Assembly (NCBI GenBank): GCA_023264755.1
Contig: JAHFVB010000142.1
Span: 1-9,746, forward strand
DNA: 9,746 nucleotides
Direction: 5' to 3'
Source of the DNA: Mycobacterium sp.
Lineage (GTDB): Bacteria; Actinomycetota; Actinomycetes; Mycobacteriales; Mycobacteriaceae
Both the position numbers and the translations under genes were made by a program. Under the pieces are notes generated by a model. It was not told where the DNA came from and made no database searches. It worked only from the letters and a program-made list of their open reading frames with translations. Shown piece after piece: positions 1 through 6,611 of the stretch (the first letter of the stretch is position 1; each line of letters starts with the position of its first letter).

Positions 1-144
1 CAGGGCAGCCACACCGAACTTTCCGCGGGCCTTTCCGACGAGACCAACGTCAGTGCCACGCCGACGGTTCGCATCAACGGCGAGGATTACGACCTTTCGA
101 CGCCCGATGCGCTCGCCTCCAAGATCAAGGAACTGGTCGGCTAG
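1..144 (+). CDS. C-terminal end of a DsbA-like (thioredoxin-fold) protein, 5' truncated by window
   Basis: An open frame runs from base 1 to a TAG at 142-144 and gives 47 residues; the start lies outside the window. The fragment reads ...NVSATPTVRINGEDYDL... and ends ...ASKIKELVG. The 'ATPTVRINGE' stretch matches the cis-proline loop and following strand of the DsbA/thioredoxin_4 family, where a TPT(V/F)xVNG motif is followed by a C-terminal helix. Family members are disulfide oxidoreductases or isomerases, often membrane-anchored and acting in the mycobacterial envelope. The catalytic CxxC would lie in the missing part, so activity cannot be judged here. It is transcribed towards the convergent desaturase gene, with two hairpins downstream. 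Another thioredoxin-fold protein is possible, because only the tail is seen. Confidence 0.7.
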   Translation, partial: QGSHTELSAGLSDETNVSATPTVRINGEDYDLSTPDALASKIKELVG

Positions 145-178
145 TTACCTGCGGAAGCCGGCGTTCCGAGGCACCGTC

Positions 179-220
179 GGTCGCCGAGCACCTCGCCGAC
201 CTGCACGGTTCGGCCCGTGC
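179..220 (+). terminator. Tandem hairpins downstream of the DsbA-like gene
   Basis: Two GC-rich hairpins lie back to back 35-76 nt after the stop. The first pairs 179-183 with 197-201 and 185-188 with 192-195, with one C-C mismatch and a CAC loop. The second pairs GCACGG (203-208) with CCGTGC (215-220) around the loop TTCGGC. Neither has a T-tract, which is common in mycobacteria. They could end transcription from either side, since the desaturase gene converges from the right. The pairing is seen in the sequence; the terminator role is inferred. Confidence 0.45.
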
Positions 221-234
221 TGACCCGGCCGTAC

Positions 235-381
235 ACACCGCTCAACGGCACTGTCGCTCATAGGCGGGCACTCCGACCTTCTCACCCACACCGCTCAACG
301 GCACCGTCGCTCATAGGTGGGCACTCCGACCTTCTCACCCGCACCGCTCAACGCCACCGTCGCTCATAGGCGGGCACTTCG
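235..381 (-). repeat. 53-bp tandem repeat, about 2.8 copies, MIRU-like
   Basis: The copies are 235-287, 288-340 and a partial 341-381, with a period of exactly 53 bp and only a few mismatches. Read on the minus strand, each copy has the core CCTATGAGCGAC followed by GTTGAGCGGTG. The third copy overlaps the end of the desaturase gene and contributes its last nine codons and its TGA. Each copy contains an in-frame mini-ORF starting at ATGAGCGAC. In copies 3 and 2 it encodes ten residues and ends in TGA; in copy 1 it runs on for 38 residues to a TAA at 145-147. The 53-bp period, the overlap with a stop codon and the mini-ORFs in gene orientation fit the published description of MIRUs. I could not align it to known MIRU sequences. 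Confidence 0.85.
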
Positions 382-1502
382 GTGGTACTGGAGGTGTCGA
401 TCGTGCCAGGCCCGCCATCGGACGTCACGCGAAGGAAGCGATTGGGCAGCGCCAGTCGGTGGATGCTCTGCAACGTCGAAAGGTACTGGTGCGGAAGCGC
501 TCCCGTGACATAGGGCAGCCCGTACTTGGCGCAGATTCCTCGCACCCGCACGGCGATGTCGGCCAACCGATTGCTGGGTAGGTCGGGGAACAGGTGATGT
601 TCGATCTGGTAGCACAGGTTGCCGCTCGAGAAGGCCATCACCGGCCCGGCGGTGAAGTTGGCCGCCCCCAACATCTGCCGCAGGTACCACTCCCCCTTGG
701 TCTCGCGATCCAGCACGTCGACCGTGAACACCTGCGCCCCCTCGGGAAAGTGCCCGCAGAATATGACCACGTAGGCCCAGAGGTTGCGCAACAGATTGGC
801 GACCGCGTTGGCGCTCAAGGTGCTCCGCCATCGCTTACCGCTCAGCGCCGGAAACAGCACGTAGTCCTTGCCGACCTGCCGGGCCACCTTCCTCATCGTG
901 CGCTGGCCAGGAGTCGGCCCGTCGTTGCCAGCTTCGGCCCGAAGGCGCTCCACGTTGACTCCGCGTAGTGCGATGCCCCATTCGAAGGTCAAGGCCAGCA
1001 ACACGTTCTGAATCGGCTGTAGCAGATACTGCTTCTTCCAGGGCTGGTCTCGAGTCACCCGCATCGCACCGAAACCGAGATCGTCGTCCATGTCGATCAC
1101 GTTGCTGAACACGTGGTGGCGGTAGTTGTGGGAATACCGCCACTGCGACGACAGCGCGACCATGTCCCACTCCCACGTCGTCGAGTGAATCTCCGGGTCG
1201 TTCATCCAATCCCATTGCCCGTGGGACACGTTGTGGCCGAGCTCCATGTTCTCGACGCACTTCGCGTAGGCCAGCGCGGTCGTGCCCAACGCCCAGCCCT
1301 TTCGTGAGCGGCTTCTCCAGATGAGCAAGCGCGCGACGAGGTCCAAGCTGCGCTGGAACTTGATGGTGCGTCGGATGTAGGCCGCGTCGGGGGCGCCGAG
1401 GGAGTCCTCGACGTCGCGGCGAATCGCGTCGAGCTCGCGCGTCAGGCCTTCGATGTCCGTCGTGCTCAGATGCGTGTATGCGGCAACGTCGGTGATGGCC
1501 AT
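348..1502 (-). CDS. Fatty-acid desaturase, DesA3-like membrane di-iron family
   Basis: This 384-residue protein resembles M. tuberculosis DesA3, a stearoyl-CoA delta-9 desaturase of 427 residues as I recall it. The N-terminus MAITDV and the stretch ENMELGHNVSHGQWDWMNDP are close to that family. It should insert a double bond into a long-chain acyl-CoA using a di-iron centre, O2 and an electron donor. The three histidine boxes are present: HNVSH at 90-94, HNYRHH at 125-130 and QIEHH at 299-303, with a further His at 251. The ATG is preceded by GAGG about 7 nt upstream. No reductase gene lies beside it, whereas DesA3 works with a neighbouring oxidoreductase (Rv3230c), so the electron donor must be encoded elsewhere. 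The last nine residues (VPAYERRWR) come from the 53-bp repeat. It is probably a paralogue of desA3, so no symbol is given. Confidence 0.93.
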   Translation of the reverse strand: MAITDVAAYTHLSTTDIEGLTRELDAIRRDVEDSLGAPDAAYIRRTIKFQRSLDLVARLLIWRSRSRKGWALGTTALAYAKCVENMELGHNVSHGQWDWMNDPEIHSTTWEWDMVALSSQWRYSHNYRHHVFSNVIDMDDDLGFGAMRVTRDQPWKKQYLLQPIQNVLLALTFEWGIALRGVNVERLRAEAGNDGPTPGQRTMRKVARQVGKDYVLFPALSGKRWRSTLSANAVANLLRNLWAYVVIFCGHFPEGAQVFTVDVLDRETKGEWYLRQMLGAANFTAGPVMAFSSGNLCYQIEHHLFPDLPSNRLADIAVRVRGICAKYGLPYVTGALPHQYLSTLQSIHRLALPNRFLRVTSDGGPGTIDTSSTTEVPAYERRWR

Positions 1503-1580
1503 GTGAAATCCTCGGTCGTTCAGCGAGGCGGGCGAGGATCTGGGCCCGCGCGACCAGCGTGAAGGCAGTCAGTCGAGCTC

Positions 1581-1595
1581 TGGTCGAGACGACCA
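1581..1595. promoter_or_regulatory. Palindrome TGGTCG-AGA-CGACCA, possible operator
   Basis: A perfect 6-bp inverted repeat with a 3-bp spacer lies 79 bp upstream of the desaturase start and 137 bp upstream of the divergent lipoprotein start. A further CGACCA half-site occurs at 1551-1556. A short dyad of this kind in a divergent intergenic region is typical of TetR- or MarR-type operators, and some fatty-acid desaturase genes are controlled by TetR-family regulators. No regulator gene is adjacent. The symmetry is seen; the function is inferred. Confidence 0.4.
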
Positions 1596-1685
1596 ACCGC
1601 CGGCGCACCGGTGCATTTCGACCCTACCCGTACCTCTCCAAGGTTCCGCCAAGAGCGCCATCGCATTCTTTCGCCATCGGATACC

Positions 1686-1719
1686 CGACACGTCCATCGG
1701 ACCCGCGACACGTCCGTCG
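1686..1719 (+). repeat. Direct repeat CGACACGTCC(A/G)TCG, two copies
   Basis: The 14-bp motif occurs at 1686-1699 and 1706-1719, 20 bp apart, with one difference. It lies just upstream of the Shine-Dalgarno AAGGA (1721-1725) of the first lipoprotein gene. It may be a pair of activator or repressor sites about two helical turns apart, or part of the mRNA leader. The function is unknown. Confidence 0.4.
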
Positions 1720-1731
1720 AAAGGAATCGAC

Positions 1732-2328
1732 ATGGCCGAGCACTCGCCCGCCAGCCGCATGAACACCCGCCGTCCCAGGGTGTGGCTGCTCGCGCTCGCC
1801 GCGGCAGCGCTGGCCGCGTGCACGCCCTCCCACGGCGTCGTCGCCACCACACAGGGACCGACACTGACCCCCGTCATCCAGACGACCACGCTGGCCCCGG
1901 CCACCGCGGCGCCGCCACCCGTCACGGTGACCGTCACACCTCCACCGCTCGCGACCCCGATTGCCCAGCAAGTCAACGCAAGTGGGCCGTTTCAGGCCCC
2001 ATCTGGCAACATCCGTTGCACGATGTACACGTCCACCGACGGGCGGGGCAACGCCCGCTGCGAGGTCGTCCACCACGACTGGGTCGCTGCAGCGCCGGCG
2101 AACTGCCAACTGAACTGGGGTGACCGTGTCGAGCTCGAGCAAGGCTCACCCGCGCAGGTCGGCTGCTACGGCCAAGAGCTGCCGCCCCCCACGCACACCC
2201 TCGAGTACGGTCAGCTGCAGACCATCGGCTCGATCAGATGCGACAGCCAGCCGGCCGGGATCACGTGCCTCGACACCAACACCTGGCACTTCTTCTCGGT
2301 GTCCCGCGAGACCTATCAACTCGGCTGA
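1732..2328 (+). CDS. Lipoprotein with six-cysteine FxxPSGNIxC domain (DUF6636-like)
   Basis: The protein has 198 residues. A basic N-terminus, a hydrophobic stretch (about 18-27) and the lipobox LAAC place the lipidated cysteine at residue 30, so it should be anchored to the outer face of the membrane. Residues 31-86 are a Thr/Pro/Ala-rich tether. The domain at 87-196 begins FQAPSGNIRC and ends near HFFSVSRETYQL. It has six cysteines (96, 110, 125, 145, 170, 179), enough for three disulfides. The motif pattern recalls the mycobacterial domain I know as DUF6636, which has no known activity. ATG 1732 is preferred because AAGGA lies 6 nt upstream; Met10 has no clear ribosome site and would give a shorter n-region. 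It is probably co-transcribed with the next gene, 21 bp away. Confidence 0.85.
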   Translation: MAEHSPASRMNTRRPRVWLLALAAAALAACTPSHGVVATTQGPTLTPVIQTTTLAPATAAPPPVTVTVTPPPLATPIAQQVNASGPFQAPSGNIRCTMYTSTDGRGNARCEVVHHDWVAAAPANCQLNWGDRVELEQGSPAQVGCYGQELPPPTHTLEYGQLQTIGSIRCDSQPAGITCLDTNTWHFFSVSRETYQLG

Positions 2329-2349
2329 CGACTACGACCGGAGTACCTC

Positions 2350-3135
2350 ATGACCACTCGCCACGCCCTACTCGCCCTGGCCTGCGCCGCGGCCGTCGCC
2401 GGATCGGCCGCGTGCGGAAGCTCCAGCCCGAAGAGCCCGTCCTCGCAACCCGCCTCGGCCAGCTCGACGTCCACGGGGACCACCACCAAGCCCACCCCGA
2501 CCACGACCACGTCCACCAAGGCGTCCCCGTCGGCGTGTGACGACCTCGGCGGCACGGTCGGCTCCGACCAGCTTTGCAAGGTCCACAGCGAGGCCGCCGG
2601 CTACACGATCGACATGAGCTTCCCCGTCGACTACCCCGACCAACGCGCCTTGAGCGACGTCCTCAAACGGCAGCGGGACCAATTCGTCCAGACGGTCAGC
2701 GAACCGCCCGTGCGCGACGTGCCGAAGGCGCTCGACATCAAGTCGACCACCTACCGATCGGGCACACCCGAAACGGGTACCGAAAGCGTGGCGCTCGAGG
2801 AGTACGTCAACGTCGGCGGCGCCCACCCCGAGACGTACTACGACGCGCTCAACTTCGACCTGGGCAAGCAGACACCGATCACGTTCGAGACGCTGTTCAA
2901 ACCGGGCACCGACGCCGTCGCGGTGCTCGACCCCATCGTCGAGAACGAGTTGAAGAACCGCTTGCAGGGCGCCCCCGTCGACGCCAACCCCATCGGTGCG
3001 GCGATGTACAAGAACTTCGCCGTCACCGATGACGCGGTGATCTTCTTCATCGGGCAAGGCGAATGGACCATCGAAGCCGCTGGGCCACAGCAGGTCTCGG
3101 TACCTCGCGGCGAGCTCGCCGCGATTCTGGCCTAA
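2350..3135 (+). CDS. MPT64-like (DUF3298/RsiV-type) lipoprotein
   Basis: This 261-residue protein is clearly related to the secreted M. tuberculosis antigen MPT64 (Rv1980c). Shared landmarks are the cysteine pair 63/76 at the domain start, YPDQ (95-98), RDQF (109-112), a GGAHPETYY stretch (156-164), ITFETLF (177-183) and the C-terminal NFAVTDDAVIFF...AAGPQQVSVPR. MPT64 is a secreted immunogenic protein of unsettled biochemical role. Unlike MPT64, which has a cleavable signal peptide as I recall, this protein carries the lipobox SAAC with Cys22 and a Ser/Thr/Pro/Lys-rich linker (23-60), so it is probably surface-tethered. The ATG has GGAG 6 nt upstream. It follows the first lipoprotein gene by 21 bp. 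Its stop codon overlaps that of convergent tex. Confidence 0.9.
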   Translation: MTTRHALLALACAAAVAGSAACGSSSPKSPSSQPASASSTSTGTTTKPTPTTTTSTKASPSACDDLGGTVGSDQLCKVHSEAAGYTIDMSFPVDYPDQRALSDVLKRQRDQFVQTVSEPPVRDVPKALDIKSTTYRSGTPETGTESVALEEYVNVGGAHPETYYDALNFDLGKQTPITFETLFKPGTDAVAVLDPIVENELKNRLQGAPVDANPIGAAMYKNFAVTDDAVIFFIGQGEWTIEAAGPQQVSVPRGELAAILA

Positions 3136-5495
3136 CTACCGAAGCCGGCCTTGCGCAAGGCCTCCGCCAGCGCCCCCGACGGCTGGTTCGATTCCCGCCG
3201 GCCAGAGTTGTTGCTGCGAGCCGGGTTTGACCGCTTGTCTCGCCCCTGGTTACCGCCGCCACGCACCGGAGCGCTTGGACCGTCGGCGCGCTTGCCCTGG
3301 CCGCCGCGAGCCTCGTCGTTGAGCCGCATGCTCAGTCCGATGCGCTGACGCTCGACGTCCACCTCGACGACCTTCACGCGCACCACCTGCCCGGACTTGA
3401 CGACCTCGTGCGGGTCGGACACGAAGCGGTCGGCCATCGCGGAGACGTGTACCAGCCCGTCCTGGTGGACGCCGACGTCGACGAAGGCGCCGAAGGCCGC
3501 CACGTTGGTCACCACGCCTTCCAGGATCATGCCCGCCTTGAGGTCGGCGACCTTCTCCACGCCGGCGGCGAACGTGGCCGTGGAGAATGCGGGCCGCGGG
3601 TCCCGGCCGGGCTTCTCCAGTTCGGCCAGGATGTCGCTGACCGTCGGGATGCCGAACCGGTCATCGGCGAAGTCGGCGGGACGCAGCGTTCTCAACGAGC
3701 GCTCGTTGCCGATGAGCTCGGCGAGTGTCAGCCCCGACCGGTCCATGATCTTTCGCACCACCGGATAGGCCTCGGGGTGCACCCCGGACGAGTCGAGCGG
3801 ATCCTCTCCATCGGTGATGCGCAGGAACCCGGCGCACTGCTCGAAGGCCTTGGGCCCCAGTCGCGGAACCTTCAGCAAGGCCTTGCGGTTGCGGAAGGGT
3901 CCGGCCTGCTCGCGGTGCGCGACGATGCCCTCGGCCAGGGTTTCGGTCACCCCGGATACTCGCGCCAGCAGCGGGACGGAGGCGGTGTTCAGGTCGACTC
4001 CGACCGCGTTGACGGCATCTTCGACGACGGCGTCCAGGCTTCGGGCCAGCGTCCCCGGCGTCACGTCGTGCTGATACTGGCCGACGCCGATCGACTTGGG
4101 CTCGATCTTCACCAGTTCGGCCAGCGGGTCCTGCAGCCGTCGCGCGATGGACACCGCACCCCGAAGCGTCACGTCGAGTTCGGGCAGCTCGCGTGCTGCG
4201 TACGCCGAGGCCGAGTACACCGACGCCCCGGCCTCGCTCACCATGGCCTTGGTGGGAGCCGCCGCCCCGGAGGCCTTGATGTCGCTGATGAGTTCGGCTG
4301 CCAGCGCATCGGTTTCGCGCGACGCCGTGCCGTTGCCGACCGCGATCAACTCCACTTTGTGGCGGGCGACGAGGGCGCCGAGGGTGGCCTTGGCCTGATC
4401 CCACTTCTGCTGCGGCTGATGCGGATAGATGGCGCAGGTATCGAGCACCTTGCCGGTGCCGTCGACGACGGCCACCTTGACCCCGGTGCGGAAGCCCGGG
4501 TCCAGGCCGAGCGTCGTTCGGGCGCCCGCCGGCGCGGCGAGCAAGAGGTCTCCGAGGTTTCTGGCGAACACCTCCACCGCGTCCAACTCGGCCCGCTGCC
4601 GTAACCGCATGCGGGCATCGACGGCGGCGGAGATCATCAGCTTGACCCGCCACGCCAACCGCACGGTGGTGGCCAGCCACGGCGTCGCAGCGCCCGCCGC
4701 GGTCAGGTCGATGCCCAGCGCTTGGGCCACCATCACCTGGTATTCCTCGTCCCCACCGCCGTCGAGGCTGACTGCCAAGACCTGTTCCTTTTCCCCACGC
4801 ATGACGGCGAGCACCCGGTGCGACGGCATCGATTCGAGCGGTTCGGAGTATTCGAAGTAGTCACGGAACTTCTGCCCCGCGGCGCTTCGTGCCACCTCCT
4901 CGGACTGCGGCGCGGTCCGCATCGAGCCGGCCGCCCAGAACTTCTCCCGAACGGCGCCGACGAGCTCGGCGTCCTCGGCCGCCCGCTCGATGATGATGTG
5001 GCGGGCCCCGTCGAGCGCGGCGGCGACGTCGGCCACGGCCTCGCCGAGGAACGCTGCGCCGACGGTCTCCGGCACGAGCGTCGGATCGGCCAACAGCTGT
5101 TCGGCCAGTGGTTCGAGGCCGGCCTCACGCGCAATCTGCGCCTTGGTGCGCCGCTTGGGCTTGTAGGGCAGGTAGATGTCCTCGAGCCGGGACTTGCTGT
5201 CGGCCGCCAGTACGGCGGTGCGCAGCTCGTCGGTGAGTTTGCCCTGCTCCTCGATGCTGGCTAGCACCGCCGCCTTGCGCTGGTCCAGTTCGCGCAGATA
5301 CTCCAGGCGCTCGGCAAGCGTACGAAGTTGGCCGTCGTCGAGGCTACCGGTGACCTCTTTGCGGTAGCGCGCGATGAAGGGCACGGTCGAGCCCTCGTCA
5401 AGCAGCCGGACAGCAGCGGCGACCTGCGCTTCGCGTACGGCGAGTTCCTCAGCGAGACGGGTAGTTACGGATTTCACGATCGGGCTCTGAGTCAC
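3132..5495 (-). CDS. tex: Tex, S1-domain RNA-binding transcription accessory protein
   Basis: The 787-residue product is full-length for Tex. In order: a helical N-terminal part (about 1-325) with the signature VPFIARYRKEVTG (38-50) and LEDIYLPYKPKRRTKAQ (104-120); a YqgF/RuvC-like domain opening with LGLDPGFRTG (329-338) and carrying MVSEAGASVYSAS (418-430); paired helix-hairpin-helix motifs (about 494-560); an S1 RNA-binding domain (652-725); and a basic Gly/Asn/Arg-rich tail ending ALRKAGFGS. Tex is a cytoplasmic nucleic-acid-binding protein implicated in transcription processes and stress tolerance in other bacteria. The start is GTG at 5495, placed 6 nt after a TAGGGT hexamer, which suggests a leaderless mRNA. 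A GTG at codon 7 is an alternative start. Confidence 0.96.
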   Translation of the reverse strand: MTQSPIVKSVTTRLAEELAVREAQVAAAVRLLDEGSTVPFIARYRKEVTGSLDDGQLRTLAERLEYLRELDQRKAAVLASIEEQGKLTDELRTAVLAADSKSRLEDIYLPYKPKRRTKAQIAREAGLEPLAEQLLADPTLVPETVGAAFLGEAVADVAAALDGARHIIIERAAEDAELVGAVREKFWAAGSMRTAPQSEEVARSAAGQKFRDYFEYSEPLESMPSHRVLAVMRGEKEQVLAVSLDGGGDEEYQVMVAQALGIDLTAAGAATPWLATTVRLAWRVKLMISAAVDARMRLRQRAELDAVEVFARNLGDLLLAAPAGARTTLGLDPGFRTGVKVAVVDGTGKVLDTCAIYPHQPQQKWDQAKATLGALVARHKVELIAVGNGTASRETDALAAELISDIKASGAAAPTKAMVSEAGASVYSASAYAARELPELDVTLRGAVSIARRLQDPLAELVKIEPKSIGVGQYQHDVTPGTLARSLDAVVEDAVNAVGVDLNTASVPLLARVSGVTETLAEGIVAHREQAGPFRNRKALLKVPRLGPKAFEQCAGFLRITDGEDPLDSSGVHPEAYPVVRKIMDRSGLTLAELIGNERSLRTLRPADFADDRFGIPTVSDILAELEKPGRDPRPAFSTATFAAGVEKVADLKAGMILEGVVTNVAAFGAFVDVGVHQDGLVHVSAMADRFVSDPHEVVKSGQVVRVKVVEVDVERQRIGLSMRLNDEARGGQGKRADGPSAPVRGGGNQGRDKRSNPARSNNSGRRESNQPSGALAEALRKAGFGS

Positions 5496-5501
5496 GCGAC
5501 G

Positions 5502-5507
5502 ACCCTA
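5502..5507 (-). promoter_or_regulatory. -10 hexamer TAGGGT for leaderless tex transcript
   Basis: On the minus strand TAGGGT fits the mycobacterial TANNNT -10 element. Exactly 6 nt (CGTCGC) separate it from the GTG start at 5495, so the usual start site would fall on the G of GTG. Only a weak AGGG could serve as a ribosome site, and it overlaps the hexamer. No convincing -35 is seen (TTGAAG lies 21 nt upstream, too far). Confidence 0.5.
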
Positions 5508-5645
5508 CCCAATGGCCCTGACGCCTCCCTTCAAGATCACCACCGCACACCCCCGACGTGCACCGTCGTCATCGGAGCGTTGCGCCGAACTAAGCCCGAC
5601 TCACCGCCATACTGACAACGCGGACGGCCCGGCGTCCGCCCGAGC

Positions 5646-5653
5646 GAGGGTGG
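5646..5653 (+). promoter_or_regulatory. Ribosome binding site GAGGGTGG deciding the DUF4239 start
   Basis: This purine-rich site ends 5 nt before GTG 5659, which begins the hydrophobic first helix. The open frame extends back to an ATG at 5512, but those 49 extra residues are polar, low in family character and overlap the tex promoter. Confidence 0.6.
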
Positions 5654-5658
5654 TCCCC

Positions 5659-6453
5659 GTGATCTGGCTTCTGCAGCTACCTGCTCCGCTTCTCGGGTTC
5701 GCGACGGTAGCCGTCGTCGTCGGGCTATCGGTGGGCGGGCTGATCGTGTTCCGAAAGGCGGTGTCGCACACCCGACTCGAGAATGCGAACGCCGTACCGG
5801 GTCAGGTCTTCCAGCTGGCCGGCGTGCTGTACGCGGTGCTCGTCGCGTTCGTCGTGGTCGTCGTGTGGGAGCAGTTCGGCGACGCCGAGAACGCGACCGT
5901 GGCCGAGGCCAGCGCCGTCGCCGACCTACTCCGCGACTCCACGGCAATACCCGCCGCCTACCGCCCCGAGGTGCAGCGCAGCCTGCTCGCATACACCGAG
6001 GACGTCATCAACGACGAGCTACCGCGGATGCGCCGCGGTGAGACCATCGAGGAGGAATCCGAACACACCACCGACGTCTGGACGGCCTTCCTGAAGGTCC
6101 AGCCGGAAACCCGCAACGAGATCGCGTTCTTCGACCACGACATCGCCAAGTTGAACGACCTGAGCACCAACCGCAAGCTGCGGGTTTCCACCGGCGAGTC
6201 GGCGATCCCCGGCGAACTGTGGGTGCTGCTCATCGGCGGCGGAATGGTGGTGATGGCGTTCACGTTCCTGTTCGGCACCCGCGACCTGTTGGTTCATGGC
6301 CTCGCGGTAGCGCTGACGGCGGGCTTGATGGGCTTCGTCATGTACCTGATCTTCGCGCTGGAGCATCCCTTCGTCGGCGCGCTGTCGGTGAAACCCGCGC
6401 CCTACGTGAACGTCCTTCAGATCTGGAAGGACGAACTGCCGCCGCCGAAGTAG
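5659..6453 (+). CDS. DUF4239 (bestrophin-like) integral membrane protein
   Basis: From GTG 5659 the protein has 264 residues. It has two N-terminal membrane segments (about 3-30 and 50-70), a polar middle of roughly 110 residues with many acidic positions, and two C-terminal segments (about 186-206 and 212-234). The stretch VFQLAGVLYAVLVAF...WEQF after helix 1, the SAIPGELW motif before helix 3 and the ALEHPFVGALSV ending are typical of the DUF4239 family, sometimes called bestrophin-like. Bestrophins are anion channels, but transport by this family is not established. The gene diverges from tex across 163 bp and converges on the kinase gene, so it appears monocistronic. Confidence 0.85.
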   Translation: MIWLLQLPAPLLGFATVAVVVGLSVGGLIVFRKAVSHTRLENANAVPGQVFQLAGVLYAVLVAFVVVVVWEQFGDAENATVAEASAVADLLRDSTAIPAAYRPEVQRSLLAYTEDVINDELPRMRRGETIEEESEHTTDVWTAFLKVQPETRNEIAFFDHDIAKLNDLSTNRKLRVSTGESAIPGELWVLLIGGGMVVMAFTFLFGTRDLLVHGLAVALTAGLMGFVMYLIFALEHPFVGALSVKPAPYVNVLQIWKDELPPPK

Positions 6454-6483
6454 CCGGCCCCGCGATGCTGGGGACTCCCCGCG

Positions 6484-6515
6484 GCTGCGCATTGTGAAAT
6501 GGCAATGACGGCAGC
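6484..6515. terminator. Interrupted hairpin after the DUF4239 gene
   Basis: GCTGC (6484-6488) pairs with GCAGC (6511-6515), and CATTG (6490-6494) pairs with CAATG (6503-6507) around an 8-nt loop, with a small asymmetric internal loop. It starts 31 nt after the DUF4239 stop and lacks a T-tract. It may act for that gene, for the convergent kinase gene, or for both. Confidence 0.4.
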
Positions 6516-6521
6516 GCCATT

Positions 6522-6564
6522 CGCGACTGGTCGAACTCCCGCTCGCCCTAGAGCGAAAGTCGCG
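6522..6564. terminator. Nested inverted repeat between convergent genes
   Basis: An outer stem CGCGACT (6522-6528) with AGTCGCG (6558-6564) encloses an inner stem CGCTC (6540-6544) with GAGCG (6551-6555). It sits midway in the 158-bp gap between the convergent DUF4239 and kinase genes, so a bidirectional terminator is likely. There is no T-tract on either strand. Confidence 0.5.
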
Positions 6565-6611
6565 CCGCACGTTCGCATCGCGTGACTCTTGGCCCCGGGA
6601 GCCGATCCTGG

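Noticed and set aside
835..1608. Long antisense or shifted open frames within the desaturase, tex and kinase genes
   Set aside because: These are typical shadow frames of high-GC coding sequence. They are Arg/Pro/Gly-rich without domain motifs, while the in-frame products carry complete family signatures.
5512..5658. N-terminal extension of the DUF4239 protein to an ATG at 5512
   Set aside because: The 49 extra residues are polar and lack family character. GTG 5659 has a good ribosome site and begins directly at the first membrane helix.
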